Below, piece after piece: positions 46,534-57,763 of a DNA stretch of 64,000 nucleotides. The position numbers and the translations under genes are program-made. Every line of letters begins with the position of its first letter. Positions within the stretch are counted from its first letter, which is position 1. Below the pieces are notes generated by a model. It was not told the origin of the DNA. It saw only the letters and a list, made by a program, of their open reading frames with translations, and made no database searches. The DNA comes from Pegea sp. RAD2-039 (Eukaryota > Chordata > Thaliacea > Salpida > Salpidae), in assembly GCA_034620365.1 (NCBI GenBank), contig JAQGEQ010000237.1, positions 268,001-332,000 of the forward strand, in the 5' to 3' direction.

Positions 46534-46562
46534 CACCAACTAAGTTCTAGTATCAGTTGGTG
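46534..46562. repeat. short perfect hairpin upstream of tRNA-Arg, copy A
   Basis: CACCAACT (46534-46541) and AGTTGGTG (46555-46562) with a 13-nt loop. It is the left end of a conserved block of about 110 nt (through ggtgttgtgagaagctc and attctgaaac) present four times. Confidence 0.6.
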
Positions 46563-46874
46563 CTTTTACTTGAGTAATATTTTTGGTTTTGTGAGAAGCT
46601 CTAAAGTTAATTCTGAAACAAAACAAAAGTATTTTTTATATGTTTTGAAATCTATAGCTAATTAGTTATTGAAACATTTTGATTTTGATAATTTACTAAA
46701 GATAAAATATTCTTATAATTATAAAATCATATCTAATATGTAAAATTTAAACAAAGAATTTGTAAAGCTATTCAATTCCAGAAACATAAAATTATTAAAT
46801 TTTGTTGAAATCATTGTTTTAAATATTCTGATCTTATAAAACTCCATATTACTAAATAAAAATACCCATTATGT

Positions 46875-46947
46875 GGCCGCATGGCGCAATGGATAACGCG
46901 TCTGCCTACGGAGCAGAAGATTCCAGGTTCGAGTCCTGGTGTGGTCG
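46875..46947 (+). tRNA. tRNA-Arg (ACG), copy 2
   Basis: Identical to copy 1. T7 terminator after gtcgc. The LINE ORF begins 172 nt downstream. Confidence 0.96.
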
Positions 46948-47119
46948 CTTTTTTTCAATTTACGTTTCTATTTAAGTTGTATTTTGGATATTTTATTGAA
47001 TATTGCTTATAAGTTGTGATAAAATTATTTTTGATAAGTAATTTGTATATTACTTGTAGTTCATTCTAGACAAAAATATTATTCAAATTTTTTTGATTTG
47101 GTTACACTAAAAATCATTC

Positions 47120-47683
47120 ATGGTAGTAACCACTATGGTGGATCCTAATAAAAACCTTAAGATCTTATTTTCCAGTATACAGAAGTTAAATTCTATTTCT
47201 GATAAACCGACTTCATCAAAACAATCCTGCAATAAAATTTGCTCCGGTGAAGATGCAGAAATAGAATGTATCAAATGCCTCTCCTGGTTTCATCTTGTTT
47301 ATAGTGATGTGAGCAAGAAAATTTATAATTTGTTGGATAAAAACAAGATGAAGCAAATGGGGTTTAAATGCTTTTGCATTAAATGTAGAAGCACGGATAT
47401 AACATCTATCTCCTTTAGTTTTAATTCAAATCTATTATTCGGCATCAGCAAATCTAAATCTGCTGAGTTGATCAAATTTAAATCTGGCAATACTCCTTCT
47501 CTTTCTTACTCCAACATTCTCACAAATGTCTCTAAGATGATAGATCTTGACATAACGGTCGATATGGTATCTAAGACTATTTCTTCTTTAAAATCATCAG
47601 TTTTCAATACTCCAGATAAGATCCCAGCTTTGTTTAAGAAAAACTACTTCATATTTATCACTACCTTTATCGCTTTTCTTTAA
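47120..47683 (+). CDS. LINE ORF1-like protein with PHD-type zinc finger, copy A
   Basis: 187 codons. A Cys/His cluster at about residues 37-89: CNKIC, IECIKCLSWFHL, then FCIKC, the C4HC3-like spacing of a PHD finger as found in ORF1 or N-terminal regions of some CR1-type LINEs. One expected Cys after WFH is replaced (HLVYSD). The frame ends at TTTIAFL; the expected continuation into an endonuclease is absent. Confidence 0.6.
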   Translation: MVVTTMVDPNKNLKILFSSIQKLNSISDKPTSSKQSCNKICSGEDAEIECIKCLSWFHLVYSDVSKKIYNLLDKNKMKQMGFKCFCIKCRSTDITSISFSFNSNLLFGISKSKSAELIKFKSGNTPSLSYSNILTNVSKMIDLDITVDMVSKTISSLKSSVFNTPDKIPALFKKNYFIFITTFIAFL

Positions 47684-48141
47684 CATGACTCTGAGGCAAA
47701 AAATGGTTGCACGAATTTGAGAAAAGCTATCATTTCTACTAATCATAAAAAGGGTCCTAGAAACACCACACTTAACTAGAGACCAGTTTTGCTGACTTCA
47801 GTTATCTGCAGAACTCAAGAACATCTCACTATTCTTAATGAGCTTACAGCCCATTATGAAAGTAATACTCCCTGTGACATCATATATCTCGATTTTGCTA
47901 AAGCGTTTGACTCTGTCCCACACACAACAAGCTCATACTGTTTTATAAAGCTTAAAAACCACTAGCTTTATCTTACAGTGGATTGAAGATTACTTATCAG
48001 GTAGAATCCAACAAACTCGTGTAGAAAGACCTTTATCTACTTCTAGTCAAATCACTAGTGGTGTTCCTCACGGTTCTGTTCTGGGTCCCCTTCTCTTTTT
48101 AATTTTCATCGAAGACCTCATTAGAAGACTAGTAGCAGTAG

Positions 48142-48618
48142 ATGATGTCAGAGTGTTTGTGTATGCAGATAATAATCAAGCTATTATCTTGTAATCCTTC
48201 AAAACTTCAAACTGCACTACACACTGCAGAAAACTGGTCTACGAATTGGCAGCTCAGAATCCAGCCCACAATGTCTGAACTTATAACTTTTTCTCGTAAA
48301 CCAGCTGTAAATTGCTTGAACCAATACTCCATCAATGGATTTATTATTCAACGAGTATCTTCGGTCCTAGACTTTGGCATTACTCTATTATCAGACTTTA
48401 AATGGGACAATTATGTTTCCAAAATCTTTGCAAAATTAATCAACCTTGTCTTCCTTATTAAAAAAAAACCTTTAATTCTAAAGACCCATGCTTCTTTATC
48501 AATCTTTTCAAATTGTAAGTACGCCCAATTCTTGAATACAATGTCAGTGCATGGATGCCATACTATGTTAGTGATATCAAAAAAATCGAATCTGTTCAGG
48601 CAACATTTACGAGATTAG
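48142..48618 (+). pseudogene. LINE reverse transcriptase C-terminal fragment, copy A
   Basis: Open for 158 codons; matches the frame at 58896-59360 (ENWSTNWQLRIQP, the thumb-side segment of LINE RTs). Here an extra base in gataataatcaag disrupts the YAD motif that stands just before it. Confidence 0.7.
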
Positions 48619-49317
48619 TATGCAGGAAACTTAATATTAAATATGATATTTATAAACATCGTCTTAGCTTCTTCAAGTTAAATACTTTGGAAATCCGCCG
48701 GACGAAATACGACTTAATTCTTATTTTTTAAACTATCCACAAGTTAATTGACCTTCAGTGTGATGATTTCTTTTCCATTAGCTCTTCCCTCAAGTTATAT
48801 CAACTCAGACGAAACACATTACATCTTAATAAGCCCATATCACCTGGTACATTAATCAGAGCAATTTTTTTCTCATACCGCCCAATTAGTGCATGGAACC
48901 AACTGCCATCAGATATTTTCATGTCAGAATCACTCGCGTTGTTCAAGCAAAAGTTGAACCATTATAATATTGCCAACACTGTCATTTCTAAACTGTAATT
49001 TTTTATATTATTAACATTCTATATAACTGTTCACTGTTATATGTTTTGAGGACTACTCAAATACCATCTGTTACATCTTTTACTTTGTATATTTCTAACT
49101 TAATAGATATTATTTGTGAGAATGTGTGTTAGCGAGAGGTGCTCTCTTCAGGTACCCTTCCTTCGCGTTTATTGAAATAAATAAATTACTCGCGCGATTT
49201 AATTCTTTTAAAGCCATTTTTAATTCCTATGTGACTTATTGAAACTCATCCAGCGTGGCTGTTCTTGGCTTTACTGCTTCTAGTTTCGAAGTTAAACACT
49301 AAAAAATACAAAAAAGA

Positions 49318-49390
49318 TGCCTCGAGTGAGGATCGAACTCACGACCTTGAGATTATGAGACTCACGCGCTGCCTACTGCGCTATCGAGGC
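49318..49390 (-). tRNA. tRNA-Met elongator (CAT), copy 4
   Basis: Identical to copy 1. T6 run after the 3' end on the minus strand. Lies about 130 bp beyond the LINE 3' end. Upstream flank of the type with gtcacgtgag. Confidence 0.95.
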
Positions 49391-49623
49391 CGCTGAAGTT
49401 GGTCAAAAATGGTCGAAATTGGTATCAGGTGCTTCCTCTGTTTGCCTTAAGTCACGTGAGTTTTTGAATTTTTCGATTTCGATGAAAATGAAATTTTTAT
49501 AATCAGTTTCATAAAAAGTGAATTTATTTATTTGTTGAAACCTTAAATTTTTCAGAAAAAACATTTTTTATTTTTTAGTTTCAACCAATTATTCGTCATT
49601 TAAAATATAAAAAAACCAAAAAG

Positions 49624-49696
49624 TGCCTCGAGTGAGGATCGAACTCACGACCTTGAGATTATGAGACTCACGCGCTGCCTACTGCGCTATCGAGGC
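49624..49696 (-). tRNA. tRNA-Met elongator (CAT), copy 5
   Basis: Identical to copy 1. T5 run at the 3' end. Upstream flank of the ccaaaaatggtggaaattc type. Confidence 0.95.
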
Positions 49697-49906
49697 CGCT
49701 GAAGGTAGCCAAAAATGGTGGAAATTCAAAAACCGAAATATCGATAAAAAGTCAATTAAGAAGTTTGTACCAAAATCCTTTTCAGGTTTTTATACTTCTG
49801 AGGCATCGTTAAATTCAATAAAGTTCACATTGACTTATACATTGACTGCAAAAACCAAGAACTCAAGTCCTACATTTGAACCCGGGTGAACATCTATTTA
49901 TGACAA

Positions 49907-50188
49907 TCAAAAATCCAATGAAGACCATTGAATATTCTTGTAAGTCTGTTTTGTGACAACTCTTTTTAGACGCAAAACTCCGAATTTAAAACCAGAGTTG
50001 GAGCCTCGTAGGCAGTTTGTCACTGTACTCAGTGTCGTTCTGACAACTCCTGAGACGTTAGCTGGATGTAGCTGCATCAGTCCTTCTGTTCCGCTGCATA
50101 CTTTGTTGGTTTTGTTAAAGTCCAGATAAAACTCAGGTAAAAGGGACCTTATGATTCTGAGAAAACAAGTTTGATGCTCACAACTCAT
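49907..50188 (-). other. 93-codon repeat ORF of unknown nature, copy A
   Basis: ATG-started frame (MSCEHQTCFLR...) kept at the same length in three copies with mostly scattered replacements. It begins about 490 nt beyond the 5' end of the tRNA-Met gene, on the same strand. No recognised domain. Equal length in copies made by one recent duplication is weak evidence for coding. Confidence 0.25.
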
Positions 50189-50832
50189 TTAGTATTTTTA
50201 AGGCAGGTTAACTTTTGTAAGTTGGACGAAATCAACTAAAATTCTTTTTTAATTTTAGATTTAAATTTTGAAGATAATTGAAAAACTATCTAGTGAACTT
50301 TTTTCATTGAAATTATATAAATATGAGATTTAATTCAACTTTTTCTTAAAAGTAAGTAATTATTGTCCTTATAATCATGAAAAGATGTGTTGTTACACAA
50401 AACCTTGACATAGAAACTTCATTTTAATGTTAGTTTAAAATTATCAAGAAAATTTTTCTTTTCCTAATTTCCTTTTTTGAAATTAAAGTTTTATTATTCT
50501 TCTTTATCTTTATGCTACCAGTTTTTTAGTTGTTTATGTTTTAAATTTTGGTTAGTTTATATTACCAGTTGATGCTTTTGATGTTCAGACCTTATTTAGC
50601 AAATTGAGATAACTTTTTTACAGAAGATTTTGTATGAGAAGCTAAAACAATTAAACTAATTTTCAATCAACCTTTTTACATTTTCTTTTCTAATATTGAT
50701 AACAATCACAAGAAGATAACTCACACCAGATTATTAACTAAATTGTTTGTTTCTAGTCTGATTATTTTTAGTTTGTTTGTTATTCATCAGTAGGTTACTG
50801 GTTTATTTTGACTGATGTTGTTGTTTCTGCAA
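50189..50832. other. non-coding spacer, repeated at 60916-61559 and 63373-64000
   Basis: AT-rich. Nearly identical in three copies. No ORF, tRNA or element signature recognised. Confidence 0.6.
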
Positions 50833-50861
50833 CACCAACTAAGTTCTAGTATCAGTTGGTG
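50833..50861. repeat. short perfect hairpin upstream of tRNA-Arg, copy B
   Basis: CACCAACT/AGTTGGTG with the same 13-nt loop, about 320 bp before the tRNA-Arg gene. Confidence 0.6.
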
Positions 50862-51181
50862 CTTTTACTTGAGTAATATTTTTGGTGTTGTGAGAAGCTC
50901 TAAAGTTAATTCTGAAACAAAACAAAAGTATTTTTTTAATATTTTGAAATCTATAGCTAATTAATTATTGAAACATTTTGATTTTGATAATTTAGTAAAG
51001 ATAAAATATTCTTATAATTATAATATCATATCTAATTTGTAAAATTTAAACAAAGAATTTGTAAAGCTATTCAATTTCAGAAACATAAAATTATTAAATT
51101 TTAATAAAATCATTATTTTAAATATTCTGATCTTATAAAAGTGCATATTATAAAATTTAAATATTCAAACCCATATCCAGT

Positions 51182-51254
51182 GGCCGCATGGCGCAATGGA
51201 TAACGCGTCTGCCTACGGAGCAGAAGATTCCAGGTTCGAGTCCTGGTGTGGTCG
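51182..51254 (+). tRNA. tRNA-Arg (ACG), copy 3
   Basis: Identical to copy 1; T7 terminator. Confidence 0.96.
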
Positions 51255-51437
51255 CTTTTTTTCAAATTAAGTTTCTATTTGAAAAAGGTTAAGTTGTATT
51301 TTGGATATAATATTGAATATTGCTGATAAGTTGTAATAAAATTATTTTTGATAAGTAATTTGTATATTACTTGTTGTTCTATCTCGACAAAAATATTATT
51401 TAAACTTTGTTTGGTTTGGTTACACTAAAAATCATTC

Positions 51438-51950
51438 ATGGTAGTAAAAACTATGGTGGATCCAAATAAAAACCTTAAAATTCATAAAAAGGGCACTAGA
51501 AACAGCGCACTTAACTACAGACCAGTTTCGCTGACTTCAGTTATCTGCAGAACTCAAGAGCATATCATTCACAATCATATGACCAGTCATTTGATAGAGC
51601 ACCATCTAATGTCTGATGTCCACCATGGCCTCAGCACAATTAGTACTTGGAACCAGCTGCCATCAGATATTGTCATGTCAGAATCACTCGCGTTGTTCAA
51701 GTAGAAGTTGAAATGTTATAATATTGCCAACATTGTCATTTCTAAACTGTGATTTTTTTTTCTCTTTTTTATATTATTAACATTATATGTAATTGTTCAC
51801 TGTTATATGCTTTGAGTGCTATCAAAATACCATGTGTTACATCTTTTACTTTCTATATTTCTAACTAAATAGATATTATTTGTGAGAATGTGCGTTAGCG
51901 AGAGGTGCTCTTTTCAAGCACCCTCCTTCGCGTTTATTGAAATAAATGAA
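51438..51950 (+). mobile_element. internally deleted LINE derivative, copy A
   Basis: Joins the LINE 5' end (MVVKTMVDPNKN) to an RT motif 1 piece (LNYRPVSLTSV) and then to the C-terminal end (STWNQLPSDIV). It forms an 88-codon fused frame and then the usual LINE 3' end. About 1.5 kb is missing relative to the copies at 47.1 and 57.8 kb. Confidence 0.8.
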
Positions 51951-52081
51951 TTACTCGCGCGATTTTATTCTTTTAAAGCCATTTTTAATTCCTATGTGAC
52001 TTATTGAAACTCATCCAGCGTGGCCGTTCTTGGCTTTACTGCTTCTAATTTCAAAGTTAAATACTAAAAAATACAAAAAAA

Positions 52082-52154
52082 TGCCTCGAGTGAGGATCGA
52101 ACTCACGACCTTGAGATTATGAGACTCACGCGCTGCCTACTGCGCTATCGAGGC
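52082..52154 (-). tRNA. tRNA-Met elongator (CAT), copy 6
   Basis: Identical to copy 1; T7 run after the 3' end. Confidence 0.95.
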
Positions 52155-52387
52155 CGCTGAAGTTGGTCAAAAATGGTCGAATTTCCTATCAGGTGCTTCC
52201 TCCGCTCGCCTTAAGTCACGTGAGCTTTTGAATTTTCCGATTTCGATGAAAACAAAATTTGTATAATCAGTTTCATAAAAAGTGAATTTATTTATTTGTT
52301 GAAAACTTAAATTTTTCAGATAAAATATTTTTTAGTTTTTAGTTTCAACCAATTATTCGTCATTTAAAATATAAAAATACAAAGAAG

Positions 52388-52460
52388 TGCCTCGAGTGAG
52401 GATCGAACTCACGACCTTGAGATTATGAGACTCACGCGCTGCCTACTGCGCTATCGAGGC
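52388..52460 (-). tRNA. tRNA-Met elongator (CAT), copy 7
   Basis: Identical to copy 1. The nearest T-run of four or more on the minus strand is about 13 nt away; flank as at 40.35 kb. Confidence 0.94.
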
Positions 52461-52680
52461 CGCTGAAGACAGAGACAAAATGGTGGAATCCAATTAAACT
52501 GAGATCGTATTATGAAGATAAAAACGATTTCGTTGAGCTTTTACTGGAAGTTAATGGATTGAAAATTTTGTCAATAGTTTTTAATTCGATTTTATTTAAA
52601 TCAGTTTGAGTTTGAACCGGATGATTTTAAAATTTAATTATTTTCAACCTTAAGTAAATCTTCAATAAAAATTTGTAAAT

Positions 52681-53060
52681 ACTTTTTCTGTGAGAGTTTT
52701 TTAATTGTGTGAGGAAAAATCAACTTTCATCCCTTTAAAAGATCAATCACAAGATCTATCTGCAAGCCAGAAGCATCCTTGTTCAAGATATTTGGAAATA
52801 AAATTGCTATCTTAAATATTTGAAATATATATTTTACTTTATTAAAAATAATATAAAAAAAATGTTTTATTTTTTTTATAATCTATAAACGAAAATATAT
52901 TATCTACAAAACTTATTTCTTATTGTTTTGCTTTGCTTGTGTAAATTATAATTTTTAATAACAATGATAATGCTAATAATTGAAACAAGCTTACAAAACT
53001 GTATGTTTGAGGCAACCACAGTATTATAAAAACTTATTATGAGGTTCTGCTTGTAATCCA
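52681..53060. repeat. tail repeat, partial copy D, with degraded hairpin
   Basis: Matches 40965-41317. The hairpin at 52984-53038 has lost pairing in the right arm (aaacttatt) and in the inner stem (ctgtat), so it is decaying here. Confidence 0.7.
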
Positions 53061-53653
53061 CAGCACAGTAAGTTTAAGAAGCCTGTAGAAATGATTAAAC
53101 CTTTTAATTTGTAAAACTATTTCTTTCAACAACATTGAACTGAACTAATTGTACCAAATAATGGTTTAGACATTTAAATTATTAATAACTTGATTTCTTT
53201 AAACTATTTAAAAAGAATTCAAACTGCAAAATAGTTTGTTTCTATTTTACTGAATACTGAAAGAACAACTCTAGTTTTTATTTTACATCTTTCATAAATT
53301 AAAAGAATCTCATAATTTGAAGGAGTTAAATTAGGAGTAATTTTGTCACCATTTGAGTTATAATGCTGTCAGTCTCTTTATTTCTTTACTTATTCTGTTA
53401 TTTTATTTTTGATTTACAATTGATATTTACCTTCTTATACTTTTGTTCTCATTTACTTTTCTACACTTATTTATATCAAACTATAATAATTAAGAATTTT
53501 TCATTATTTTTCTGCTGCTAACTTCTTCAGCCACTGACTGATATCAAGATGCTTGTACATACAATTTGGTATCCTTTTTGTCAATAGTATAGGGTATGCT
53601 GTCGAAGTTTCAACCAGTTTAATTATGATCCCAACTCAGTAAATACTTGTTAT
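53061..53653. other. non-coding; shortened copy of 41318-42393
   Basis: Collinear with the first macro-repeat except for an internal deletion near 53330. No gene seen. Confidence 0.6.
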
Positions 53654-53820
53654 CAAACCAATCATCTTCACTCTTATCAATAATAACAACTTTGAAGAAG
53701 GAATTATTATAAAATTCCAAAATTATCCTAACTGTAATGTAAGTCAGCTTCAAACCACTAATATTCAGTCCAGTTAAATATAATGAGGCAAGGTACTGAT
53801 GGTGAATACAGTTTACTTAT
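53654..53820 (+). pseudogene. old decayed forkhead C-terminal end, copy B
   Basis: Nearly identical to the relic at 42394-42560, so the decay predates duplication of the macro-repeat. Confidence 0.65.
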
Positions 53821-54430
53821 CATCTAAAATTTCGTTTCCATTTATAGATCCAAAGTTTTTAGGAGACTAAATCTAAACTAATCAACTAGAAATTGATTTT
53901 TTTCTAGTCCTATTAGATGGCAGGCAAGAGTTTCAATTTGCTTTTAAACATTTAACCTTTTCTACACAAGCTCGAAAGACATCAAAATACTCCTTCAGTC
54001 GTAGAATCAACACGATCTTATAATTTCAGGCAGTCAACCTGACTTGGAAACATTTGTCAAGGAAAATAATAAAATAAATTCTACTTGATATAAATCTTTG
54101 TAGGAATTTTATTACAAATTCCGCAAAATACAAGCAACAACATACACAGAATGATACTGATTCAAAAATGTAAATTAAAACTTAATTTATTAAAATAAAA
54201 AAATAAACACTTAAAAAATTACGAGAAATTTTAAAAAGTTTAAAACATGTTGGCTCGTAATTGCAGTTGAAGAATCAACAATCTGTTTTTGAGATTCGTG
54301 TTTCAGGTTCTGTAGAGTTTTTGGGACCGTTTAATAGGAGGAAAGTTGACCTTATTGATGCAATTGTTTCATTCTGATAGTCGAAAAGCTGTTTGGCTGT
54401 TTAGTTGAAAATTGTTTATCTGGTTTTGAG
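53821..54430. other. non-coding; copy of 42561-43130
   Basis: Collinear with the first macro-repeat. The minus-strand forkhead frame stops just beyond its right end. Confidence 0.55.
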
Positions 54431-55956
54431 TTAAATTTGTTGCTGACAATTACTGTTAGTTGATTGAAACTGATTTCTTTCAGAAATATAAACAGCATCG
54501 ATTCGAGTTTCTTTACTTCTTTCTTCCAAATTGTTGATTGGATTAGATTGTTGTGAGTAAATAACATTAGTTTGATTTAGTAATTGCTGCTTGGAATTAT
54601 TTACAGAGTAATTAGCCAGTGGTTGAGTTCTACAATTACTTTCAATTATTTGAGATGAATTTCCAACAAATAATGATGTAGAAGCAAAATCATTTCTTGG
54701 TAAGTAATCTGCTGGATTAGGGTTAGGAGTCAAAGAAATCTTATTTTTTGATAATCTTCTTGAAAAGTTATCTTCATGAAACAACTCTTTCAATTTACGG
54801 TTCGACTTCCAGTAGTTTCCCTTCTTCCCGTTTTCTTTGGGAACCTTATAAAAGAAATCATAAATACTCAAAGTAGTTCTGATTGAGTTTCTTTTGGTAG
54901 TTTTCAAACTTTCGACAGAGGGTTCCATATTTTCAACAAACTTGTAAATATCAGATAGAGACATGTCTTTATCTTCATTTGATTCTAGAGCTTTCAATAT
55001 AAGAGCTACGATGCTGTATTTTTGTCGGCCATTTTTGTTAGAATGAAAAGTAGGTAATTGGTTTTTGTTGCTTGTTTGAGGTGGCATGGTTGTATTGTCA
55101 TTGTAACTCTTATCAAAACCTAGTTTACTTTGATCAGTAGGATTTCGTAAATCTGTTTCAGTTCCAACTGATTGCGTACACAATGAAGTATCTGAAGGAA
55201 CTATTGCTTGGTTACCATGGTGAGTAGGCTTGGGTTTAGAAGGATCCATTAGAAGCTTTCTAAGTAATGGAGCATTTACAGTAGAACTGCTGTTAGTAAC
55301 TAAACCAATTCTTTTCCAAAGGTGTCTATGTTTGGTAGTAGCAGGTAAAGCATAACCATTAGAAGTGTTGCTTCTATTACTGGTAGATCTTTGCTTAAAA
55401 ATAATTTTAGGATGAGATACTATTTTGCTGAAAGTTTGTTGTTGTGTAACAGGGACCAAGAAGTTTTGTCGACGATTTGAAAAATAGTTTTCTGTTGAAG
55501 TTAAATTGATGTTTTCTTCATCTGCTGTAGAAGGAATTTGTTTAAATATTTCTTCTTCATTATGCTGATTGGTTGGTACAAGAGTTGAATTACTAAAAAT
55601 AAATGAAAGGAAATCATTTTATTCAAATAAATATTTGTATTTAGATAATAGATATTATTTAAAAAAAGTTAAGTGGCAACATTAAAAAATAATCACAGTT
55701 TAAATAAGCATCAAAAGTTTGAGGGATAAATACCAGTTTAAAAAAACATTTAGATTATTTAATAAACAACAACACAATATAGTATAAACTAACAACATAA
55801 TAGTATAAAAACAAGTTTTAGAGATATATTTTTTAACTTATGGTTACTTTTTTAAAACATTTTTATTAAGTATGTCAAAAACATAAATAAAAATTCATCT
55901 TACTTCTCAGATGTAGTATGGGACTCCTTGTATGGAATGTTGAGATATCTTTTCAT
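54431..55956 (-). pseudogene. truncated forkhead copy 7, additional frameshift
   Basis: Exons (minus) 55956-55904 and 55592-54431; open for about 404 codons. It shares the copy 6 deletion and adds an indel in the CAACAAATTTTACC segment (here caaatttaactc), which makes an immediate TAA after NSNCQQQI. The forkhead domain is complete (WKSNRKL variant as in copy 5; Pro in MEPSVES). It also lacks the TATA promoter block. Confidence 0.7.
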
Positions 55957-56356
55957 CTTAGACTAATAATGTTCTCGAATAAACAGTTAAAACTTCTACT
56001 CAAAATTTTTCTTACTTAAACAACTTGATGAAAATTAAATTAGTTTAAAAAATTCAGATAACGTTTTCTGTAAAACAGAGCTATAATAAAGTTTGAAAAC
56101 CAAAAAATGTTTAAAACTAAAATAAATGTTTCTGTCCCTGTATAGGTTTCAACGCCAGCCTAACACATAGAAGGTCCTGCATTTGAAGCTTGCTAAAGAA
56201 ATTAAAGAATAGGAAAAAGATTTAAGAACTTTTCTGGCACTTTTTTATTTTGGTGTTGTTCTGTTACTGACATTACTTCTTGGGCACCTCCAGCACGGCC
56301 GTTCTTGGCTTTAGTGCTTCTAATTTCGAATTTGAAATATAAAAAATACAAAAATG

Positions 56357-56429
56357 TGCCTCGAGTGAGGATCGAACTCACGACCTTGAGATTATGAGAC
56401 TCACGCGCTGCCTACTGCGCTATCGAGGC
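56357..56429 (-). tRNA. tRNA-Met elongator (CAT), copy 8
   Basis: Identical to copy 1; T5 run close to the 3' end; sits in the 5' flank of forkhead copy 7 as copy 3 does for forkhead copy 6. Confidence 0.95.
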
Positions 56430-57176
56430 CGCTGAAGATGACCAAAAATGGTGGATATTCAAAAACCGAAATATCGATAAAAAGTAAATTAAAAAGATTT
56501 TGCCGAAATCCTTTTCAGCTTTTTATACTTCTGAGGCATCGTTAAATTCAATAAAATTCTCATTTACTCATACATTGACTACAGAAATCAAGAACTCAAA
56601 TCCTACATTTGAACCCGGGTGAACATCTATTTATGACAATCAAAAATCCAATGAAGACCATTGAATAGTCTTGTTTTTCTGAATTTTACAACTCATTTAA
56701 ACGCAAAACTCCGAATTTAAAAGCGGAGTTGGAGAATCGTAGGCGGCTTGTCACTGTACTCAGTGTCGTTCTGACAACTCCTGAGACGTTAGCTGGATCT
56801 TTTATTAAAGTAAGAAAATACTTCATTTTATTTTAGTAATTTTTTTGAATGAAAAATCTCCAAATCAAAATAACTGAATAAATGTTCTGCGAGAACTTTA
56901 AGAGAATGAAGAAATAACTCGAATTGTATTTATATGCTATTTGAATAAAAACATACTGAACTACCATAGCAAGCCTGTAAGTTAAAACAGAGTAACTTTC
57001 TCATTCTTCAAATTCTTTCGTCGTAAAAAGAGAAGTTTTTGTTTAAATTAATTTACTTTCAGCAAAACCAATCAGCAAAGCTTTTTCGTCATTTTTGCAA
57101 TTAAAGTTTTTATGTAACAAGTTTGAAAAAAAAACGAATTTATGAATTGTTTAGATTGAAGTAGAACACCAACTAA
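56430..57176. other. non-coding; rearranged copy of 45175-46533
   Basis: Joins gttagctggat directly to cttttattaaagtaag, deleting about 0.6 kb present in the first macro-repeat, including most of the repeat ORF and the forkhead 5' flank piece. Confidence 0.6.
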
Positions 57177-57205
57177 GTTCTAGTATCAGTTGGTGCTTTT
57201 ACTTG
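57177..57205. repeat. short perfect hairpin upstream of tRNA-Arg, copy C
   Basis: CACCAACT/AGTTGGTG, same loop and same following block. Confidence 0.6.
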
Positions 57206-57507
57206 AGTAATATTTTTGGTGTTGTGAGAAGCTCTAAAGTTAATTCTGAAACAAAACAAAAGTATTTTTTATATATTTTGAAATCTATAGCTAATTAGTT
57301 ATTGAAACATTTTGATTTTGATAATTTACTAAAGATAAAAGACTCTTATAATTATAATATCATATCTAATTTGTAAAATTTAAACAAAGAATTTGTAAAG
57401 CTATTCAATTTCAGAAACATAAAATTATTAAATTTTGTTGAAATCATTATTTTAAATATTCTGATCTTATAAAACTACATATTACTAAATAAAAATACTC
57501 ATTATGT

Positions 57508-57580
57508 GGCCGCATGGCGCAATGGATAACGCGTCTGCCTACGGAGCAGAAGATTCCAGGTTCGAGTCCTGGTGTGGTCG
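57508..57580 (+). tRNA. tRNA-Arg (ACG), copy 4
   Basis: Identical to copy 1; T6 terminator. Confidence 0.96.
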
Positions 57581-57763
57581 CTTTTTTCTCGAATTAATTT
57601 TTATTTGAATGAGGTGAAGTTATATTTTTGATACTCTATTGACTATTGCTAATAAGTTGTGATAAAATTATTTTTGATAAGTAATTTGTATATTACTTGT
57701 TGTTCTATCTCGACAAAAAATTGATTCAAACTTTGTTTGGTTTGGTTACACTAAAAATCTTTC

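Larger units (their letters stand above)
47120..49186 (+). mobile_element. degenerate non-LTR retrotransposon (LINE), copy A
   Basis: Contains a PHD-type zinc-finger ORF, broken reverse transcriptase pieces (IYLDFAKAFDSVPH, SGVPHGSVLGPLLFL, VYAD) and the typical C-terminal WNQLPSD...SLALFK end, then attgaaataaataaa. The layout fits the CR1/jockey-like LINE group. No endonuclease domain is visible. About 100 bp is deleted within the RT (near 47820), and frames shift several times. It is dead. Confidence 0.85.
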
